Assembly (NCBI GenBank): GCA_964485235.1
Contig: CAZAIO010000114.1
Location: 1 to 8,357, forward strand
Source of the DNA: CAZAIO01 sp964485235
GTDB lineage: Bacteria; Chloroflexota; Dehalococcoidia; GIF9; UBA5629
DNA: 8,357 nt
Direction of reading: 5' to 3'
Below the pieces are notes generated by a model. That model did not search any database. It was not told the DNA's origin and saw only the letters and a list, made by a program, of their open reading frames with translations. Positions 5,005 to 8,357 of the stretch are shown here, piece after piece (position 1 is the first letter of the stretch; the number at the start of each line of letters is the position of its first letter). The translations under genes were made by a program, and so were the position numbers.

Positions 5005-6960
5005 TTAAATCCTCCAGCCTGCCACAAATCCCTCGTGCATTGCATCCCCGACCTTTCGCGGGCTTACACAGTCTCCCACTACATATAGCTCGTTCACTTT
5101 GCCTTTTAAATGTTTTGCCAGGCTGTTTTCCGGTTTCGCGCCCAGAGCGAGAACGACGGTGTCCGCCTCGATCATTTGTTGTTTGCCGTTCTTATCCGTA
5201 ACCATTACTCCTCCGGCAGTGAACTCTTTAATAACGCGGTCGAAGAGAAAGTCCACGCCGTTTTGAGCCAGTTGGTCCAGAAGGCTTGCCCGGTTTATCT
5301 GATTGATATCGGTGACAACCTCAGTGCCGGGTCGGACTTTAAGTATGCTCACCTTTTTGCCTTTCCGGGCAAGGTACAGGGCAGTATCGCAACCGACGAG
5401 GGATGCCCCGACCACGACGATCTTGTTCCCCACCTTTCTTTTGCCCGATAGAAGGTCTACCGCGGTCATTACGTTTTTCCTCCGGGCGCCGGGGAGCGAT
5501 GATTTTTCCGGCCTGGCCCCGGTAGCAACAATGACCACATCCGGGTTGATTTGATAGACCATATCCGGAGTAACCTCTTTATTCGTCTCGACCTTCACCC
5601 CCAGTTTATGCAGTTGGAAAACGAGATATTCTACCAGTTCCCGCAGGGCGCTTTTAAACGCAGGTTGAGAGGCGACTTTAAGCTGGCCACCCGGTTCACT
5701 GTCACGCTCGAAGAGCATGACATCGTGTCCTCTCAATGCGGCTATCCGGGCTGCCTCCATACCCCCCGGCCCGCCGCCGACCACCACGACCTTCTTTGGT
5801 TTATCGGCACGGGTGATGGCGTAGTAGTGTTCTTTGCCGACAAGCGTGTTGACTGAACAGGACATGGATTTCAGATAGAATGCACGCCCGATACAGCCTT
5901 CATTACACCGTAAGCAGGGGCGGATTTCACGGGGTTGTCCCCTTTCAGCTTTAACTGCCCAGTCAGGGTCGGCAATCAATGCCCTTCCCAAACAGGCGAA
6001 ATCGGCTTTTTTCTCTTTCAGGATACGCTCGGCTGCGCCGGGATGAGTGATACCCCCGACCGTAATTACCGGTATGCTGACTACTTTTTTAATCTCTGCC
6101 GAGAGGTCTGCAAAATCATCCGTCGAGAGGTAGTTAGGCGGCTGTACCCATTGAAATGCGTCATGACATCCTATATCGACGTGCAGGACATCTATCCCGG
6201 CACGCTCGAGGACACGGGCGATTTCCTGTGATTCTATAATAGTGCGGCCGCCTTTGAACCTGTGGTCTATGGCATAGCGAAAGGAGAGCGGGATGCTGTC
6301 GCCAGCGGCGGCTCTCATGGCTTTTATTATCTCCACCGGAAACCTCATTCTCCCTTCGATATCCCCGCCGTATCGGTCCCTGCGTTTATTCCAGACAGGG
6401 GTCATGAAATTATCGATGAGATATCCGTTATGAGCGTGTATTTCGATCATATCGAACCCGGCATGTGCCGCTCTCCGGGCGGCTTCACCGCATGCTTCGA
6501 CGATCCTTGTTATCTCCTCTATAGTAAGTTCATGACAGAGGATATCGGGATCATGGAAGGACGGTACCGCCGAGGCGGATATGGGGGTCCGTCCGGATGA
6601 TGCCCCGTCCATATTTCGCCCCGGTCCGGGGCTGAGCTGCACGGCTATTTTAGCTCCATAGTCGTGCACTGCATCTACCAGTTCGCTTGCCCTCGGCACA
6701 TGATAAGGGGAGTCCAAGTACACTGCCAGAGGATCGAAAGGAGGGCTGATTTTTCTTTCGACAAAATTCGCCTCGGTAATAATGAGGCCGGTGCCGCCCT
6801 TTGCCCTTGCAGCATAATAATCGATTTGCTGCTGAGAGAACCTGCCGTCTATTTCAGCCCACATTTGCGCCATCGGCGCCATAACGATACGGTTTTTAAT
6901 TTCCAGTTTACCAATGTGTCCCGGTCGGAATAAGTTGGGAAATTGTTGTGCTCTTTTCAT
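5005..6960 (-). CDS. Enoate reductase / 2,4-dienoyl-CoA reductase-like Fe-S flavoenzyme
   Basis: The protein has 651 residues from this start, matching FadH and clostridial enoate reductases. It likely reduces a C=C bond conjugated to a carboxyl, CoA ester or related group with NAD(P)H. Residues about 5-340 form the FMN-binding old-yellow-enzyme barrel (I-K-N-R-I-V-M-A-P-M at 21-30; N-G-Y-L-I-D-N-F around Tyr180; D-R-Y-G-G). Cys349, Cys352, Cys356 and Cys368 have the C-x2-C-x3-C-x11-C spacing that binds 4Fe-4S in FadH. An FAD motif G-G-G-P-G-G (395-400) and an NAD(P) motif G-A-S-L-V-G (518-523) follow. Tyr180 and His266 (D-I-G-C-H-D) align with FadH's proton-donating Tyr and His as I recall them. 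The ATG at 6960 has AAAGGA nearby. An in-frame TTG at 6978 would add six residues, but its AGGAGA lies too close. Substrate is unknown. Confidence 0.92.
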   Translation of the reverse strand: MKRAQQFPNLFRPGHIGKLEIKNRIVMAPMAQMWAEIDGRFSQQQIDYYAARAKGGTGLIITEANFVERKISPPFDPLAVYLDSPYHVPRASELVDAVHDYGAKIAVQLSPGPGRNMDGASSGRTPISASAVPSFHDPDILCHELTIEEITRIVEACGEAARRAAHAGFDMIEIHAHNGYLIDNFMTPVWNKRRDRYGGDIEGRMRFPVEIIKAMRAAAGDSIPLSFRYAIDHRFKGGRTIIESQEIARVLERAGIDVLHVDIGCHDAFQWVQPPNYLSTDDFADLSAEIKKVVSIPVITVGGITHPGAAERILKEKKADFACLGRALIADPDWAVKAERGQPREIRPCLRCNEGCIGRAFYLKSMSCSVNTLVGKEHYYAITRADKPKKVVVVGGGPGGMEAARIAALRGHDVMLFERDSEPGGQLKVASQPAFKSALRELVEYLVFQLHKLGVKVETNKEVTPDMVYQINPDVVIVATGARPEKSSLPGARRKNVMTAVDLLSGKRKVGNKIVVVGASLVGCDTALYLARKGKKVSILKVRPGTEVVTDINQINRASLLDQLAQNGVDFLFDRVIKEFTAGGVMVTDKNGKQQMIEADTVVLALGAKPENSLAKHLKGKVNELYVVGDCVSPRKVGDAMHEGFVAGWRI

Positions 6961-7311
6961 TTTACCCTGTCCTTTCAAATTCTCCTGTTTGGCGGCTCAG
7001 CCTGATATTCGATGATAATAATTCGGACTTCCTATAAAACTGATGTCTATAACTGCTGGCGTCATCGTTTAATGAAATCACCGGCGTCTGTTTTCACGGA
7101 TGATATCGTTGCCTGTTGCACCCGGACAGAAATAACTGTGACCTTGAATGGAATATATTCCAGCTTTGTCACTATATCCGCTTTTACCGATTGAAGCAAT
7201 AGCCGGGCAGGACTCCGGGCCGCCAGTTCTTATAAATACACAGGCATGTACCTGGAAGACCCGGTAAGCCCTTACTTCAGGCCACTATAGTATATACCGA
7301 CATAAAGTATA

Positions 7312-7340
7312 TTGACAGTAGCAAGTCTGCGATTTAATAT
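7312..7340 (+). promoter_or_regulatory. Consensus-like promoter far upstream of the DUF6282-like gene
   Basis: TTGACA (7312-7317) is a perfect -35, with TAATAT (7335-7340) at exactly 17 nt. Transcription would start near 7347 and run toward the gene at 7726, giving an untranslated leader of about 380 nt unless a closer promoter is used or the promoter makes a small RNA. Confidence 0.5.
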
Positions 7341-7597
7341 TTATATGCCGGAATGCCGATTTATTTACCGGAATGTGAAGAGTAACGGTGTAGAAGACGG
7401 GGTGGTTATCGAGTTCCATTGTATATTCGAGCCCCCGTAACTTCAATCCGGCAGCATACCCGATATCGATAGTAGCATTCTCTGTAATAAAAATAATCAG
7501 GGAAAAACCGGCACTATTGCCGACTTTGAAAGAAAACGCTGTATATATTTGCTGCGAGGGATTGAACGATTAACGGAGCCGGGGTTTTTAAAGGTTT

Positions 7598-7618
7598 GAC
7601 AGCCGTATTACGGCTGTC
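7598..7618. promoter_or_regulatory. 21-bp near-perfect palindrome or hairpin
   Basis: GACAGCCGTA (7598-7607) and TACGGCTGTC (7609-7618) are exact inverse complements around one T. As RNA this is a 9-bp stem with a 3-nt loop, but no T-run follows, so it is not a normal terminator. As DNA it is a good dimeric-repressor site. A perfect TTGACA (7596-7601) overlaps its left arm, but no matching -10 lies at 16 to 18 nt. Confidence 0.5.
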
Positions 7619-7660
7619 TGCTGAGAACTTTTGCCCGACGACGCATGGGAAGAATGTTCA

Positions 7661-7672
7661 TATATCGATATA
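7661..7672. promoter_or_regulatory. 12-bp palindrome upstream of the DUF6282-like gene
   Basis: TATATCGATATA is perfectly self-complementary and lies 53 bp before the start codon. Its core ATATCGATA also occurs at 7463-7471 and 4960-4968. It may be a regulator site, though AT-rich palindromes are common by chance. Confidence 0.3.
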
Positions 7673-7725
7673 AGTTGCAGATCAACGGGATAAATTATTT
7701 AAAATATATAAAAGGGGGCGAGTAA

Positions 7726-8357
7726 TTGAGTAACATTGATGAACTTCTTCGTGGATCTATAGACATGCATATTCACCACGGACCGGATGCAGGAGCATCA
7801 CCCGAACCAAGGCTGAATGCGCTGCAAGGAGCGCTGCAGGCCAGAGAAGCCGGTATGCGGGCAATTGTCCTGAAATGTCATGAGTGTCCTACTGCCAATA
7901 TCGCTTATATTGTGAATCAGGTTGTGCCTGATATTGCCGTTATCGGCAGCATATGCATGAACCGGGAGGTCGGTGGTCTGAATCCTTATGCATTGGAATA
8001 CTCGGCAAACCTGGGCGCAAAAATGGTCTGGATGCCCACATTCAGTGCAAAACATCATGAAGATACCGAAGAGAGTATCACTGTTCTCAATAATGAGGGA
8101 AAACTGTTGCCGGTTGTGCTTGATATACTGGATATTATTAAAAAACACGATATTGTCCTTGCTACCGGGCACCTGTCTGTGGCGGAAATATATATTCTTG
8201 TGGACGAAGCGAAGAGTAAAGGGCTCACAAAAATAATCATTACTCATCCGCTTGGTGGATGGCATCAGGATTACTTCAGCCTGGAAGAGCAGCGTCAGAT
8301 GGCAAGAAAAGGGGCGTATCTGGAGCATTGCTACAGTAGTGTATTCGAGCGCTGGTT
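7726..8357 (+). CDS. DUF6282-like metal-dependent hydrolase, 3' end beyond the window
   Basis: From a TTG at 7726, 210 codons are open to the window edge, so the gene is incomplete. AGGGGG (7713-7718) lies 7 nt before the TTG, and the frame is conserved-looking from the first codons. Residues 11-21 read S-I-D-M-H-I-H-H-G-P-D, the beta-strand-1 His-x-His metal motif of the amidohydrolase superfamily (His15, His17). Other likely ligands are His52 (L-K-C-H-E-C), His110/His111 (F-S-A-K-H-H-E-D), His148 (A-T-G-H-L-S) and His174 (I-T-H-P-L-G). This set and order match what I recall of DUF6282 proteins, TIM-barrel hydrolases with no assigned substrate. No signal peptide is visible, so it is cytoplasmic. 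A 21-bp dyad and a distant promoter upstream suggest regulation through the leader. Confidence 0.85.
   Translation, partial: MSNIDELLRGSIDMHIHHGPDAGASPEPRLNALQGALQAREAGMRAIVLKCHECPTANIAYIVNQVVPDIAVIGSICMNREVGGLNPYALEYSANLGAKMVWMPTFSAKHHEDTEESITVLNNEGKLLPVVLDILDIIKKHDIVLATGHLSVAEIYILVDEAKSKGLTKIIITHPLGGWHQDYFSLEEQRQMARKGAYLEHCYSSVFERW

Larger units (their letters stand above)
6979..7725. other. Gene-free region between divergent genes
   Basis: I see no supported protein gene or RNA gene in this stretch. Short frames exist (for example 7012-7194 and 7345-7440) but lack ribosome binding sites and recognisable sequence. It holds the promoter at 7312-7340, a possible long-range stem ACGGGG/CCCCGT (7397-7402, 7433-7438), palindromes near 7461-7471 and 7661-7672, and a strong dyad at 7598-7618. 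No convincing promoter for the minus-strand flavoenzyme was found. The region may be decayed DNA plus a long untranslated leader. Confidence 0.6.

Noticed and set aside
7012..7194. 60-codon plus-strand frame in the gene-free region
   Set aside because: No ribosome binding site, unusual composition and no family resemblance.
7345..7440. 31-codon open frame just after the 7312-7340 promoter
   Set aside because: It has no ribosome binding site and no recognisable sequence. The frame could be translated only as a leaderless message, which I cannot support.
7798..8328. Minus-strand open frame of 176 codons
   Set aside because: It is antisense to the DUF6282-like gene, whose metal motifs and ribosome binding site establish the plus-strand frame.
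1..8357. CRISPR array or known riboswitch
   Set aside because: No regularly spaced repeats and no recognisable riboswitch core was seen on either strand.

Overview
The window comes from a bacterial chromosome of moderate GC. It carries anaerobe-style flavoenzymes: an enoate-reductase type protein with a 4Fe-4S cluster and a nitronate monooxygenase/FabK-like protein. It also has loosely packed genes, several intergenic repeats and TTG start codons with good ribosome binding sites. The gene set (DUF6125-like, DUF6282-like, NMO, enoate reductase, patatin) suggests an anaerobic Chloroflexota (Dehalococcoidia-like) or a clostridial/Peptococcaceae-type organism. This is inferred from recalled family distributions, not from any search, and is uncertain.

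Left part (1-2393): two copies of a 49-bp repeat, differing at one base, lie 2,170 bp apart (175-223 and 2345-2393). Each copy is the 3' end of a tRNA gene (T-arm, acceptor 3' strand, CCA) followed by a T-run, and neither has a 5' half. Between them are a patatin-like phospholipase (397-1446) and a HicA/HicB toxin-antitoxin pair (1706-2288). The hicAB promoter overlaps a perfect 9-bp inverted repeat, and hicA is probably translated from a nearly leaderless mRNA. The layout resembles a small integrated unit or island remnant with duplicated att-like ends, but no integrase is present.

Middle part (2394-3863): a small single-pass membrane protein of unknown function (2574-2972) has a near-consensus promoter. 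A cytoplasmic cysteine-containing protein resembling DUF6125 (3087-3620) lies on the minus strand. Related short repeats occupy the gaps around these genes and the gap after the patatin gene.

Right part (3864-8357): a nitronate monooxygenase/FabK-like flavoprotein (3864-4853) converges on a 2,4-dienoyl-CoA reductase/enoate reductase-like enzyme (5005-6960, minus), with a strong hairpin terminator between them. A gene-free stretch of about 750 bp follows, with a promoter, a 21-bp hairpin and palindromes. It leads to a DUF6282-like metal-dependent hydrolase (7726 onward, TTG start) cut by the window edge. The two flavoenzymes suggest reduction or oxidation of unsaturated acids or nitroalkane-like substrates, but the sequence gives no shared pathway.
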